64,000 nt of DNA from Gaiellasilicea sp037721555 (lineage in GTDB: Bacteria; Actinomycetota; Thermoleophilia; Gaiellales; Gaiellaceae), in the NCBI GenBank assembly GCA_037721555.1, contig JBBJOI010000011.1:31895-95894 (forward strand), written 5' to 3'. The translations under genes and the position numbers were made by a program. Under the pieces are notes generated by a model. That model was not told where the DNA came from. It saw nothing but the letters and a program-made list of their open reading frames with translations, and did not search any database. Each line of letters opens with the position of its first letter. The first letter of the stretch is position 1. Positions 38,036 to 46,746 of the stretch are shown piece by piece.

Positions 38036-38412
38036 CGCGGGATCTGCGCGGGATGACCGGAGGGTTTGGTTCAGCGCCGGCCCTCCAAAGATGGTGATTT
38101 GCAGCCTTTTACGTGACCGAATCGCGCTCGGGACTCGCGTGCGGGATGAGCGCGTGACGGTGGGAAAGCCGGCGGTCGACTGCGTCCAAATCGCCAACAA
38201 AAAGTGCCAACTTGCAGGATGTTTTCTACGGGAGCGACGGGACTCGAACCCGCGACCTCCGGCGTGACAGGCCGGTCATGGTGGCTCCGGGCTGGGCGGG
38301 AATAGGCGGGGATTCCCGCCGCGAGCAGGGCCTTTCGGCCGTAGTGTTGCGGGGATGAGCGGGCTTCGGTGGGAGCCTCCGGCGACCTCCTGCGGGATCT
38401 ACGCGGGATGAA
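38036..38412 (-). repeat. Composite attachment site 1: left arm + tRNA-Asp 3' fragment + right arm (type A)
   Basis: The core at 38229-38275 is, on the minus strand, the 3' part of tRNA-Asp: anticodon arm with loop CTGTCAC (GTC), variable loop, T-arm with TTCGAGT, and the 3' acceptor strand. The D-arm and 5' strand are absent, so this is not a gene. The left arm holds the direct repeats GCGGGATctgCGCGGGATGA ending at 38055 (174 bp from the core). The right arm holds GCGGGATctaCGCGGGAT at 38392-38409 (117 bp). Sequence between arm and core (e.g. GGGATGAGCGCGTGAC, AAAGCCGGCGGTCGA) is shared with copies 2 and 3. This is the architecture of a tyrosine-recombinase attachment site. Confidence 0.8.
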
Positions 38413-38508
38413 GGGTTGTCTGAACAGACAACTAACGCATTGTTTGCGGGATAATCTCGCCACCGGGTAGGGTTTGAAATCGGCAAAAGCCGTATAGCCT
38501 TGCGCTCG

Positions 38509-39255
38509 GTGCGAGTCAACGTCTACGTCGATGGCTTCAACGTTTATAGGGGCGGCGCAGAGATTGCTGGCTCGGGGACTGTCGGATGGAAGTGGCTTGA
38601 CTTTCGGGCAATGGCAGCAACGATCGCTGCCGCTGAATGGCCTAACGGTCCCCACTCCATCGAGCGAGTCGTGTACTGCACGGCGAGAGTTAACCCGACC
38701 CCGATGGATCCGGACCTCCCCTTGCGACAGGAGAGCTTTCTCAATGCGTTGCTCGCGTCGGGATCCGTTGACTGGGTTGAGTACGGGCTCTTTCTCGACA
38801 AGGTGAAGACGCGTCCGCTGGCGCTGCGTGGGACGGGACGAAAGAGGAAGCCGGTGATCGTGACCGCGCGTCCGCCCGTTCTCGTTAAGGACGCTAACGA
38901 TCAGCGAGTAACCGACGCCGTCTTCATGGTGACTGTGGCTGATCGCGAGGAGAAGGGCTCGGACGTAAACGTCGCCACGCATCTTCTTCTCGACGCGCTG
39001 GCCGCCCCCCCGACCATGGACGCCGCGATGGTCTTTTCAAACGACAGCGACCTTAAGCTGCCGGTCGCCAAGATACGCCTACGGCTTCCGGTTGGAATCG
39101 TCAACCCAGGACGTGGCTACACGGCTGGCGCACTCCATCACGACCCAGCGACGGACGTAGCTGGCCAGTGGGAACGACAACTCACTTTCGCGGACTTCTC
39201 CTCCCACCAGCTTTCTGATCCCGTAGGCGCTTACGCGAAGCCGCCGAGTTGGTAA
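38509..39255 (+). CDS. NYN-domain (LabA/DUF88-like) putative RNase
   Basis: A 248-aa protein from GTG 38509; TTG 38500 is possible but less usual. Acidic motifs of the NYN/PIN-like nuclease fold are present in order: VNVYVDGFNVYRG (Asp ~7), TDAVFMVTVADREEKGSDV followed by NVATHLLLDA, and AAMVFSNDSDLKLPV. These Asp residues would hold the metal ion. NYN proteins cut RNA or are predicted to do so. It is the first gene right of att copy 1, separated from the next genes by a clear terminator, so it is a free-standing cargo gene. Confidence 0.85.
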   Translation: MRVNVYVDGFNVYRGGAEIAGSGTVGWKWLDFRAMAATIAAAEWPNGPHSIERVVYCTARVNPTPMDPDLPLRQESFLNALLASGSVDWVEYGLFLDKVKTRPLALRGTGRKRKPVIVTARPPVLVKDANDQRVTDAVFMVTVADREEKGSDVNVATHLLLDALAAPPTMDAAMVFSNDSDLKLPVAKIRLRLPVGIVNPGRGYTAGALHHDPATDVAGQWERQLTFADFSSHQLSDPVGAYAKPPSW

Positions 39256-39310
39256 CGCGCCTCTGGGTCTTTACGACGTCCGTGCACTGTGCTACTCTGC
39301 GCCGCATAGC

Positions 39311-39345
39311 CACCCGGGCACTAGTGGCCCGGGTTTTTTATGGCT
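39311..39345 (+). terminator. Rho-independent terminator after the NYN gene
   Basis: Stem CCCGGGC (39313-39319) and GCCCGGG (39327-39333) with loop ACTAGTG, then TTTTTT. Outer bases AGCCA and TGGCT (39341-39345) extend it, so it can also act on the opposing pseudogene. Confidence 0.9.
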
Positions 39346-39369
39346 TAGAATGGACGATCTGGCCCCGCG

Positions 39370-40680
39370 TTAGGCCTTTTTTACTTTGTGTACGGTGACG
39401 CTCTCGCAAGCGTCCACGCGACGTGAATGAGCATGCGGCGCAGGATCGTCGGGGAGGCAGTCGGCGAGATTGATCCGGACGAACATCTCGTCGCTGAGCC
39501 CGCCCGAGGGCAGCAACCGCGCGCTCTCGATCGTCGCGCGCTGGCCGTCGGCCATCGCGAGCAGAAACTGGGCCGCGTCGCGGTTGACCGCCGCCTCCTG
39601 ACCGTAGCGCGGCGAGAAGCGCGCGGCGACGCCCATCGTCTTTCCGCGCAGCTCGAACTCGAGCTCGAAGTAGAAGCGCCGTCGAGGCAGGCGAAGTCGG
39701 CGCAGCTGGCGCGAAGCGGCGGCACGGGCCGCAACGCGAGCGTTCGTGCGCGTGGGCCGTCGGGTGTCTCGATCGTCAGCGTCAACGGCGTTGGGTCGCC
39801 GGGGACGAGCGTCATCGCCGGCCCTGCAGCTCAGCGCCGCCCACCACCTCGTCGAACAGCTCGGGCCGCTGCGCGAGCTGGAGCTCGACCCCGGCCCCGA
39901 GTGGGGCCTCGAGTCCGGCGGCGAGGCGCAGGCGCGCCCACTTCCTGGCGGCACGGCCGATGTCGTCGTCGGTGAACCTCCAGCCGGGTCGGGCGACGTC
40001 GGCGCCCTCGCGGATCCAAGCGTCGACCCGGACCGAGTGATCCTCGCCGTCGGCGCGTAGAGTCATGAAAGGCAGTCGAGCCCAGTTCGGCTCCTCGAGG
40101 GGCGTCGCGCCGGTCAGCGTCTGGTAGCGGAAGTCTCGGTCGCGGCTTTGAGTTAACTCCGACAGCGCCTGCGCGCGCTCGACCAGGTCGAAGATGCTCT
40201 CGAGGGCTTGCCGCCCTGGGCGATCGACCGCTGCGCAGCGCGGAGCGCGTCCTGGCGCGCGCGCGCGAAGTGGCGCTCGGCGATCTCGGGGTGTGCGTTG
40301 ATCAACGCTGTCAACCGCGGCAGCGTCCAGCGGCGGATCTCGACGTTCGGATGCCGCTTGACCAGCCGCTCAATGAAGCGGCGTCGCATCGGTGCCGTCA
40401 GCCCGCGCGGGAAGACGAACGTCACTCGCTTCGGCCCGAACTCGCGGACGGCGCGGTCGAGCGAATGCTCACACTTCTTCCAGTGGATGTCCTGCGGGAA
40501 GTGCTTGACTGGAAGACCTCGCAGGGCGGCCCCTCGTCCACGATGTCGGCGCCGCCGTCGGGAGCGCCGAGCTTGTCGGCGTCCGGATCGTCGGGCACGA
40601 CCAGGTCGTAGACGAGCTGCTCGAACCGCTTCGGCTCGAGCGCGGCCAGGTCGCGCCGCAGCCTGCTCGATCGTGAACAT
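39370..40680 (-). pseudogene. Mrr-like restriction-nuclease-fold gene, heavily frameshifted
   Basis: Following the best frame from ATG 40680 gives MFTIEQ, LRRDLAALEPKRFEQLVYDL, KLGAPDGGADIVDEG, then VKHFPQDIHWKK, VTFVFPRGLT, PNVEIRRWTLPRLTALI and the later pieces LESIFDLVERAQALSELTQS, RADGEDHSVRVDAWIREGAD and TMGVAARFSPRYGQEAAVN. GGADI...(Q)VKHF is the Mrr-type D...QxK active site. At least four indels lie between these pieces (near 40655, 40510, 40200, 39680), and one stop/restart overlap is at ~39813. The gene is dead unless the sequence is wrong. Confidence 0.65.
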
Positions 40681-40750
40681 GGTCCGAGTGTAGGGGCGCC
40701 GATGCCGGCCGATCGCCGATAGCCTCGCTGACGGCTCGGAACGACTCCGG

Positions 40751-42646
40751 CTAGGTTCCCGCAGTCCAAGCGAATGCGTCGGCCGGCGCTGTTCCTGCCT
40801 CGAGAAGCGCGCGCCGCTGGTGATAGTCATCGCGGCGCGCACGCATATGGGTCGCTAGATCCTGGCCGACGGCCGTGGCATCGACGAGCTCATGCACGGC
40901 GTGGACGCTGACCGACCGCGCGAACGCGCTGTTGGCCGCGACGACGTCGAGTTGGAGCGGGTAGCCGTGGACGATGGCGTTGCGCAAGCGATGGGTACGG
41001 CTCAGGTTCCTCGTGAACTCCTGCTCGAGGTCTGACAGCCAGGAGGCAGCGGCGGGGCCATCGGCGAGGCGCATCTGCAAAGTCCGAAGCTCGCGCGCCA
41101 GCCGTGAGTGTGCTGCGACGCGCTCAAGCAGCCACGGAAGTCGCTCGATCGCACGGCGGTATATGAAACGGTCGCCGCCCATGACGTCCTTGCTCACCTC
41201 AAGGAAGTCGGCACGCTCTTGTTCGGTAGGGACGCGGAGAGCCCCGCCGCCGAGCGAGATGATCGCGCGATAGCCGATGTTGAGGAGAGCGTCGCTTACC
41301 TGCGACAGCGACCATGGATAGGCGAGGTGCTCGTGAACGGTCTCGCGCCAGTGCCGCTCGTCGACCTCGGCAAAGATCTGCTCGATGGCCCGCAGGCTGA
41401 GCCCGAGCTGCTGCGACGGCGTTAGGCCTTTGGTCTGTTTGAGCCACTCGACCGTCGTCAACGCGGTTTCGAGTCGGGCGTCCTTTGCTAAGAGCGCTTC
41501 GATCAGCTCTGGCTCGAGGTCTTGGAGCGCCTGACCGATTGCTGTTTCGTTGATGCGTTCAGCGCGCGCGAGAGCGAAGTCGCGATCAAGCGAGAATCCG
41601 CCGCGGTCAGCGATCAGCTCGCCTTCCGAGAAGACGACGCCGCCGTCGAACGGGATGCCAGTCATCTCGCCGGCGCGGAGGCCGGCAGCGTTCATCACGC
41701 CGAGCGCGACGCGCTTCGCTTCTTCGATCGCCGCCGGCACGCGGCAGCGCCCGAGCTCGACTCGTGCGACGACGAACGGCTGCTCCTTTGGATCGCGCTT
41801 AAGCAGTCCAAAGAAGATCGAGCCGAGCTCGATCTTTGACAGCTTGCCGAGCTCGTCGGGTAGCTGGCCAGCGCCCTCTTTAATGACGGCGCTCCACCAA
41901 CCGCCGTCATAGAAGCGCACGCGGTCGCGTTCGATCACCCACCGCCAAATGGTCACATCGCTGATCGCGACCCAGACAACGGCGTCGGCCTCGGCTGGTG
42001 GCTTCTTCAAGTAGGCGTCGCAGCTCGCGACCCGCTCCGACAGCGGGCGGTCGTCAACGCGCTCGTTGGGACGATCGACCTTGTCGCCGAGACCCTCGAC
42101 GAGGTCGCCACGCCCGTCAATAGTCCTGCCAAGCCGACCGGGCGTGAAGATCCACTCGAAGCCGCGGAGTTTTGCGAGTGCCGCCAACTGTGCTTCGCGC
42201 AGGTCGCAGAGCTCCGGCGGCGCGGCAAGGTCGCTGTAGATGGCGACCAGGTCATGCCAAGCTGCGACGACGGCCGGTCCGGTATCTCGCGTTGCGAGAA
42301 GCTCTTCGAGGCCGGCGACAGCCCGATGTCGTTTCGTCACAGGGGCGTACTTCTCAAGGTCGAGCGCTGGTGCGATCGACGAGGCGACCGACGCGACATG
42401 AGCGCGTAGCTCCGGGCCTAGTTCGCGTAGCGACAGCTCAAGGTCGTCGCGAAGCTGGCGCCAGGCGGTGCGGCGGCGGCCGTCGAATGCCCGCGCGTCG
42501 CGCAGCCACGTCGCTCCCTCGCGGGTCACGCTCACTGGATCGATGACGCCGAACGGTGGCGGGGGCGTCAGATACGAGATGCGCGTCCGCGCGCCGATCT
42601 GGTCGGACAGCTCCTGAACCCACCGTTCGTCGACTGCGTCACCCAT
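40751..42646 (-). CDS. HEPN-like RX4H protein, paralogue of the 12.6-kb gene
   Basis: ATG 42646 with AGGAG five bases upstream fixes the start (631 aa); the longer frame lacks coding character. Near the C-terminus RNAIVHG (Arg555, His560) forms the R-x4-H HEPN signature. The middle (ADAVVWVAISDVTIWRWVI, RFYDGGWWSAVI, FVVARVELGRCRVPAAIEEA) aligns with the 607-aa protein at 12608-14431, which has the motif at the same distance from its end. N-terminal half: long helices. No membrane segment. The repeated finding of this family in accessory DNA suggests a conflict role; RNase activity is not shown. Confidence 0.72.
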   Translation of the reverse strand: MGDAVDERWVQELSDQIGARTRISYLTPPPPFGVIDPVSVTREGATWLRDARAFDGRRRTAWRQLRDDLELSLRELGPELRAHVASVASSIAPALDLEKYAPVTKRHRAVAGLEELLATRDTGPAVVAAWHDLVAIYSDLAAPPELCDLREAQLAALAKLRGFEWIFTPGRLGRTIDGRGDLVEGLGDKVDRPNERVDDRPLSERVASCDAYLKKPPAEADAVVWVAISDVTIWRWVIERDRVRFYDGGWWSAVIKEGAGQLPDELGKLSKIELGSIFFGLLKRDPKEQPFVVARVELGRCRVPAAIEEAKRVALGVMNAAGLRAGEMTGIPFDGGVVFSEGELIADRGGFSLDRDFALARAERINETAIGQALQDLEPELIEALLAKDARLETALTTVEWLKQTKGLTPSQQLGLSLRAIEQIFAEVDERHWRETVHEHLAYPWSLSQVSDALLNIGYRAIISLGGGALRVPTEQERADFLEVSKDVMGGDRFIYRRAIERLPWLLERVAAHSRLARELRTLQMRLADGPAAASWLSDLEQEFTRNLSRTHRLRNAIVHGYPLQLDVVAANSAFARSVSVHAVHELVDATAVGQDLATHMRARRDDYHQRRALLEAGTAPADAFAWTAGT

Positions 42647-42799
42647 CGAAGCTCCTGCTTTCCCTCCCGCGCCATCACTGCCACCGCAGCAAGATGTCGC
42701 CAAGAGAAATTCTCGGCGCCGGCGCCGGAGTCGCAGGACAACCAACCTCTACGGCGTTGAAGTCGTGGAGACGCGGATGACTATCATTTGGTAGAGTGG

Positions 42800-42815
42800 C
42801 TCTCATAAACGAGAG
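42800..42815 (+). promoter_or_regulatory. Palindrome before the HTH-type gene
   Basis: CTCTC-ATAAAC-GAGAG ends 8 bases before ATG 42824 and merges with its ribosome site (GAGAGGGG). It could be an operator for the protein it precedes, or a hairpin that hides the ribosome site. Confidence 0.45.
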
Positions 42816-42823
42816 AGGGGCAA

Positions 42824-43219
42824 ATGGTATCTCCACCTCCGCAACTTCCGCTTCGTCTAGCAAGTGAACGAGACGTGGGCGCGAGGCCGTTCCGTGAGCA
42901 CCTTCTTGATCGGACTGGCGGCGACCGCAGGCTGGCGGATCGACTCCGCGTTTTCATCGAACAATGGGACGTGAGCAGCGACGAACTTGGACGCTCGCCG
43001 TCAACCGCCGAATACGCAGAACGATGGGGAATGCCTCAACCGACCGCGTATCGACAGGCCGAGGAGTTTCGGCGTATCTTCCCGTCCGAGGACGATCCGC
43101 GCCGTTTGCTTCAAGTCCTGTGGAGCGGTGTGGGGAGTCGGCCACGCCACCTCTTTAGCGTTGAGGTCGTGCCGGAGTTCGAGGATCACCGCTCCGATGC
43201 CCAGCTTGGCGGCAGCTGA
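42824..43219 (+). CDS. Small helical, HTH-like protein
   Basis: A 131-aa intact frame with a strong ribosome site (GAGAGGGG). The centre, DELGRSPSTAEYAERWGMPQ followed by PTAYRQAEEFRRIFP, reads as a helix-turn-helix (A-E-x-W-G-M-P-Q-x-T-x-Y-R). It is preceded by the palindrome at 42800-42815, which suits autoregulation. It is divergent from the RX4H gene (starts 178 bp apart), so it may control that gene. Inference from context only. Confidence 0.6.
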   Translation: MVSPPPQLPLRLASERDVGARPFREHLLDRTGGDRRLADRLRVFIEQWDVSSDELGRSPSTAEYAERWGMPQPTAYRQAEEFRRIFPSEDDPRRLLQVLWSGVGSRPRHLFSVEVVPEFEDHRSDAQLGGS

Positions 43220-43311
43220 AAGCGGCGAATAGACGGCGTCATGCGGCCGTGGCGGAATGTTTGATGACGGCTGGGCTTGGTCGGGGTGGATGGTCGCCGC
43301 GGGTCAGTGGG

Positions 43312-43797
43312 TTACGCGCCGAGTGGCGCTTGCTCGGGCCCGTCAACGTCGGCCGCGCCCGGCGCATCGCGCGGCGGCACGAGTGTCTTCAGGTCCTCGA
43401 AGAAGTCATTTGGCACGCGACCGGCAACGATGTCCCAGGCCGCGCGGAAGGTCGGGAGCCTCTCCAGGTTGCCGTGGATCCCGTCCTTCCACTGCTCGGC
43501 AGTGGCGGCACTGACGCGGCCAAGCCGGGCGAGGAACAGCTGTTCGTTCGATAGGTCCAGATAGCGGTAGAAGGCTCGCCACGCTTCGTCGTCGAATGTG
43601 AAAGCGCCACTGTCTGCATAGAAGGCCTTTGCCGGGAGGTCCCCGACGATCGTGCGGTACTCGCGAGAAAGGTCGTCCTCAAACGCGCTCCGAGCGTGCT
43701 GCTTCGCAGTCCTCAATTGCCAGACGGCGACGAACACCGCAATGGCGGTCGCGAGCGCCCCGACGGCGCCGAGAACAGCGACAGTCTCGTCGAACAC
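43312..43797 (-). CDS. Single-TM membrane protein, 161 aa
   Basis: From GTG 43797: one N-terminal transmembrane helix (TVAVLGAVGALATAIAVFVA), a charged linker (QLRTAKQHARSAFEDDLSRE) and a soluble helical domain (YRYLDLSNEQLFLARLGRVS, WKDGIHGNLERLPTFRAAWD, RVPNDFFEDLKTL). This layout, a short helix plus a cytoplasmic helical domain, is common among genes of unknown function in genomic islands. No catalytic motif. Confidence 0.7.
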   Translation of the reverse strand: MFDETVAVLGAVGALATAIAVFVAVWQLRTAKQHARSAFEDDLSREYRTIVGDLPAKAFYADSGAFTFDDEAWRAFYRYLDLSNEQLFLARLGRVSAATAEQWKDGIHGNLERLPTFRAAWDIVAGRVPNDFFEDLKTLVPPRDAPGAADVDGPEQAPLGA

Positions 43798-43870
43798 GGC
43801 TGGAAGACTACGAGGCCCAGCGGCCCGTGAGTCGGCTTCGCCGTACCTGGGTGGAACACGCGCACGCGCG

Positions 43871-44104
43871 TCACTGCTCGCGGTCGTACGCGTCCTTGCC
43901 CAGCTTGTGGGCGTAGTCGAGGTCGCCCGCGTCGGCCATGTCGAAAGCCCACTGGTAGCTGCGAATGTCCTTGGCGCGTCCGTCTGGGGCGTCAATAGCG
44001 ACGCGATCGTAGTTGACGGCGCCACGAGGTCTGCCGCCAGCCGGTTCGCGGACTACCTGCGTGAACAACGAAGAGGACACGGATGGAGACGCTTCGACGC
44101 TCAC
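43871..44104 (-). CDS. Small hypothetical protein, 77 aa
   Basis: The C-terminal half (DIRSYQWAFDMADAGDLDYA then HKLGKDAYDREQ) looks coding: acidic, helical, ending just upstream of the single-TM gene on the same strand. The N-terminal 35 residues are Ser/Val-rich and less sure. Its 5' end overlaps the opposing small membrane pseudogene. Family unknown. Confidence 0.45.
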   Translation of the reverse strand: MSVEASPSVSSSLFTQVVREPAGGRPRGAVNYDRVAIDAPDGRAKDIRSYQWAFDMADAGDLDYAHKLGKDAYDREQ

Positions 44105-44372
44105 GGCTCGTGCCTCTCGCGATCCTGGCGGGAGTCGCCTGGATCACGGGGGTTTTGCTGGTCGCGACGCAGGCCGACAGCGATCCCGTTGGTTCGCGCT
44201 AAAACGCCTACAACCGCGTGCTGACACTCGCGCTCGCCCTCTCCTCGCCAGCGCACTCGCGATTTGGGGCCGCGTACGGGCGGCCGGAGCACCGGGCAGG
44301 CGCCCGCTCACGGGGCTCGTCGCGCGCTCGAGCACCTCGACCGACCCGCCCGGCGTCTCTAGGTGCGGCTGA
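44083..44372 (+). pseudogene. Small two-TM protein, nonsense and frameshift
   Basis: METLRRSRLVPLAILAGVAW begins a first TM helix and runs to DSDPVGSR, then TAA at 44200. The same frame continues NAYNRVLTLALAL, and after a one-base shift LLASALAIWGRVRAAGAPG forms a second TM helix. TAA for TAC plus one indel would explain it. An intact first piece would be a 39-aa single-TM peptide. Confidence 0.5.
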
Positions 44373-44414
44373 TCTTCACGGGCATGGCCTCTGCACCGCA
44401 CCGGTAATCCGCTT

Positions 44415-44792
44415 GCGGGATGTGCGCGGGATGAGTGAAAGACCCTGACGCCGTGCCTCGCAAGAGAACATGCCGATTTGCAGCGCTTTTCTGTCACCGA
44501 AACGCGTCTCGGATCCGCGGGCGGGATGAGCGCGTGACCGGTTGGAAAGCCGGCGGTCGATTGCGCCCCAGACCGGTCACAAAAACGGCCTTTTGCAGGG
44601 TGTTTTCTACGGGAGCGACGGGACTCGAACCCGCGACCTCCGGCGTGACAGGCCGGTCTTGGTGGTTCCGGGCTAGGCGGGGATGAGCGGGAACTTGGGG
44701 CTAGAGCAGGTCTTTTCGTCCGCCATCTCGCGGGGATCGGCGGTCGTCTGCGGGAGCTTCCGGCGATGTCCTGCGGGATATCCGCGGGATGG
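44415..44792 (-). repeat. Composite attachment site 2 (type A arms)
   Basis: The core at 44610-44656 is identical to the copy-1 tRNA-Asp fragment over 47 bases. The left arm GCGGGATgtgCGCGGGATGA (44415-44434) ends 176 bp from the core. The right arm GCGGGATatcCGCGGGAT (44773-44790) is 116 bp from it. The spacer keeps ATTTGCAGCGCTTTT, GATGAGCGCGTGACCGG and AAAGCCGGCGGTCGA as in copy 1, with scattered substitutions. Same orientation as the other copies. Confidence 0.8.
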
Positions 44793-44941
44793 AGCATTGT
44801 CTGAGTTGGCGACGCGTAATGTCGCAATCATCCTCGCCGATGCAAAGCAATGTGGCTCGTGATCGCATGAGAGCTGGCTGCGCTTCAAGGCGAATGAGCC
44901 GCATACGGCGCTACTCACGACGGTCAGCCTGGCACTCTGCG

Positions 44942-46117
44942 TCAGCGGAGGCCGTGTGCCGCCGCGAGATAGGGCTTTTGAGCGAGGAGAGTCTCGAGTT
45001 TGCTCTCTGGCCATAGTTCTATGAAGGGCGCAGCACCGTCGTAGTTGTGCTGCTCAGCCCACGCAACGGCATCGGCCGAGAAACGCCCGCTTGTCGCGAT
45101 CACGAGTCCCCGCACGACAGGCGGCTGCCAGAGCTTCACCGCGGCCAACGTGCCTGCCACCTCAGTTGAGCCCACGGATCGCTTGAGCCAGTGTTTGGCT
45201 TGGACGATGACGCGCTCGCTGCGGACGCCGCCGATGCCATCTCGCAGAGAGCGATCAAGAGAAAGGTCTCGACCGCGGTCAGGAGCTCGTGTCTGCATGA
45301 GCCACTGGACGTTCTGGTGTTCAGGGAAGTCACGCAGCAGGTCGTAGAGCAGCCGCTCGAAGCCATCATCATCCAACCTGTCCCACGGGAGGGCGATGGT
45401 CGCCGCACCTGTGAGACGGCTGGCGGCCGCGTGGCCCAGATCGATTTTGGGTACGGGGAGAGGATCCGTGTCCGAGAGAGCGCCGGCCTCGACATCGGAG
45501 CGAACAGTTGGCCAATCGAATTCACGAATGTCGTGCCAGTCTTGTCCCTGACCGAAGTGCAGGTGGCGGTGTAGGTCGCCCCAGCGGCCTTGACGCTGCG
45601 CTGTATCACCCATCAGCCTTTCAATCTCACTGACAGCGGAGGTCACCTCGTCAACGCCGGGTCCCTCAAGACGTTCCTGTGAGTCACGCGGTATCCCGTC
45701 GAGCAGTCCCGGCAACGCGATGTCGATCGTCGCAACCAGCTGTTGGAGGCGCTCGCGAGCGGCACGACGGCGCGTGCGGTTAAAGCGGTATCGGTACTCG
45801 GCCAGGTCCTTCCCCGGCTGCTCTGCGTCCTCGTAGAGGGCAAAGGGATGTTCGCCGATCTCGGCATAGTCGATGAAGGCTCGTCCGAGTGCATTGATAT
45901 CCGGCAACTGACCCGTAATCGTCCAACCATCAATCGGCGGCAGACCTGACAGCAGGTCGCTCCAAGCCCGGCAGAGGTCGTCGTACTCCGGCGCCGACCC
46001 CGCAGCGGGGCCATTTGGGATGAAAGAGGCGGCACGCCGCCAGACGTCATCTAGTTTCGCAAGGTTGGCCGAGGTGCGGTCCATCGCGTTGAGCAATTCG
46101 TCCAGTTCCACGGCCAC
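44942..46117 (-). CDS. Mrr-type restriction-endonuclease-like protein
   Basis: An intact 391-aa protein (GTG 46117; GTG 46111 also possible). The N-terminal ~250 residues are helical with no known domain. The C-terminal domain is Mrr-cat-like: FERLLYDLLRDFPEHQNV, then DRGRDLSL (active-site Asp ~284), VIVQAKHW (Gln-x-Lys ~306-308) and VVRGLVIATSGRFSADAVAW. Mrr-like nucleases often cut modified or foreign DNA. It is the main cargo of the 2.9-kb cassette between att copies 2 and 3 and the only Mrr-like gene of the window in full working order. Confidence 0.85.
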   Translation of the reverse strand: MAVELDELLNAMDRTSANLAKLDDVWRRAASFIPNGPAAGSAPEYDDLCRAWSDLLSGLPPIDGWTITGQLPDINALGRAFIDYAEIGEHPFALYEDAEQPGKDLAEYRYRFNRTRRRAARERLQQLVATIDIALPGLLDGIPRDSQERLEGPGVDEVTSAVSEIERLMGDTAQRQGRWGDLHRHLHFGQGQDWHDIREFDWPTVRSDVEAGALSDTDPLPVPKIDLGHAAASRLTGAATIALPWDRLDDDGFERLLYDLLRDFPEHQNVQWLMQTRAPDRGRDLSLDRSLRDGIGGVRSERVIVQAKHWLKRSVGSTEVAGTLAAVKLWQPPVVRGLVIATSGRFSADAVAWAEQHNYDGAAPFIELWPESKLETLLAQKPYLAAAHGLR

Positions 46118-46284
46118 ACCCTGCCACAGGGGTTTCCGATCCAATGGTCGAGACCCGCAGGGGCTTCCATAAGGCCATCCTTGGTTCGCCACTCGTACAA
46201 GGCGCGAACGCCGCCCAGATCGACGCCGCGATCGCCCTCGCCAGGTGCTGCGGGCGGGTTCAGGTCGAGGAGCAGCGCGCGCGG

Positions 46285-46653
46285 CTACTCTGGCTCGGAG
46301 CAGCCAAGCGCGAACAGCGCGTCGAACGCGCCCGACCCGCCCGCCTCAACGACTCGCACGCTTCCCGTGTATCGCCGTGCCGCCTCCGCCTCGAACGCCT
46401 CGGCCACCGCGTGGGCGAACCTCGCCGCCTTCTCGCGGTCGGGGTCGCTCACGCGTACGCGCGCCACGGTGTCGTAGGTCGTGGTGATGGGTTTCGCGTG
46501 CTCCAGCTCGCGCATCTCCGGGGCAGGGCGCACGTCGACGAGGACGCCGGGTGCGTCTGGGTGGCCGCTGCCGACGACCCGCTCCGCGAGCTCCTGAAGC
46601 TCCTCCTGCAACTTCTCTCGCTCCTGCTTGAGGCGCTCTGCGTCCACCGACAC
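46285..46653 (-). CDS. Hypothetical protein with N-terminal coiled coil
   Basis: A 122-aa protein: residues 1-28 form a heptad-rich helix (ERLKQEREKLQEELQELAER). A small alpha/beta domain follows (VLVDVRPAPEMRELEHAKPI, VARVRVSDPDREKAARFAHA). It is read towards the Mrr-like gene and could be in its operon (gap ~170 bp). Unknown function. Confidence 0.65.
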   Translation of the reverse strand: MSVDAERLKQEREKLQEELQELAERVVGSGHPDAPGVLVDVRPAPEMRELEHAKPITTTYDTVARVRVSDPDREKAARFAHAVAEAFEAEAARRYTGSVRVVEAGGSGAFDALFALGCSEPE

Positions 46654-46746
46654 GGCTCAGACCCTACCTCAGTCTTTGCGCGGAACAGGGGGATGGCAGG
46701 GGTTGCGCCGGAGCGACAAAGAAACCGGGCGCGTACGCTCCTTGCA

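Noticed and set aside
38210..38270. Peptides of the kind GATGLEPATSGVTG / RRDSNPRPPA encoded across the att cores
   Set aside because: These are the well-known spurious translations of tRNA 3' ends; the DNA is a tRNA-Asp fragment, not a gene.
44610..44656. Complete tRNA-Asp gene
   Set aside because: D-arm and 5' acceptor strand are absent at all four copies; only the anticodon arm to 3' end is present.
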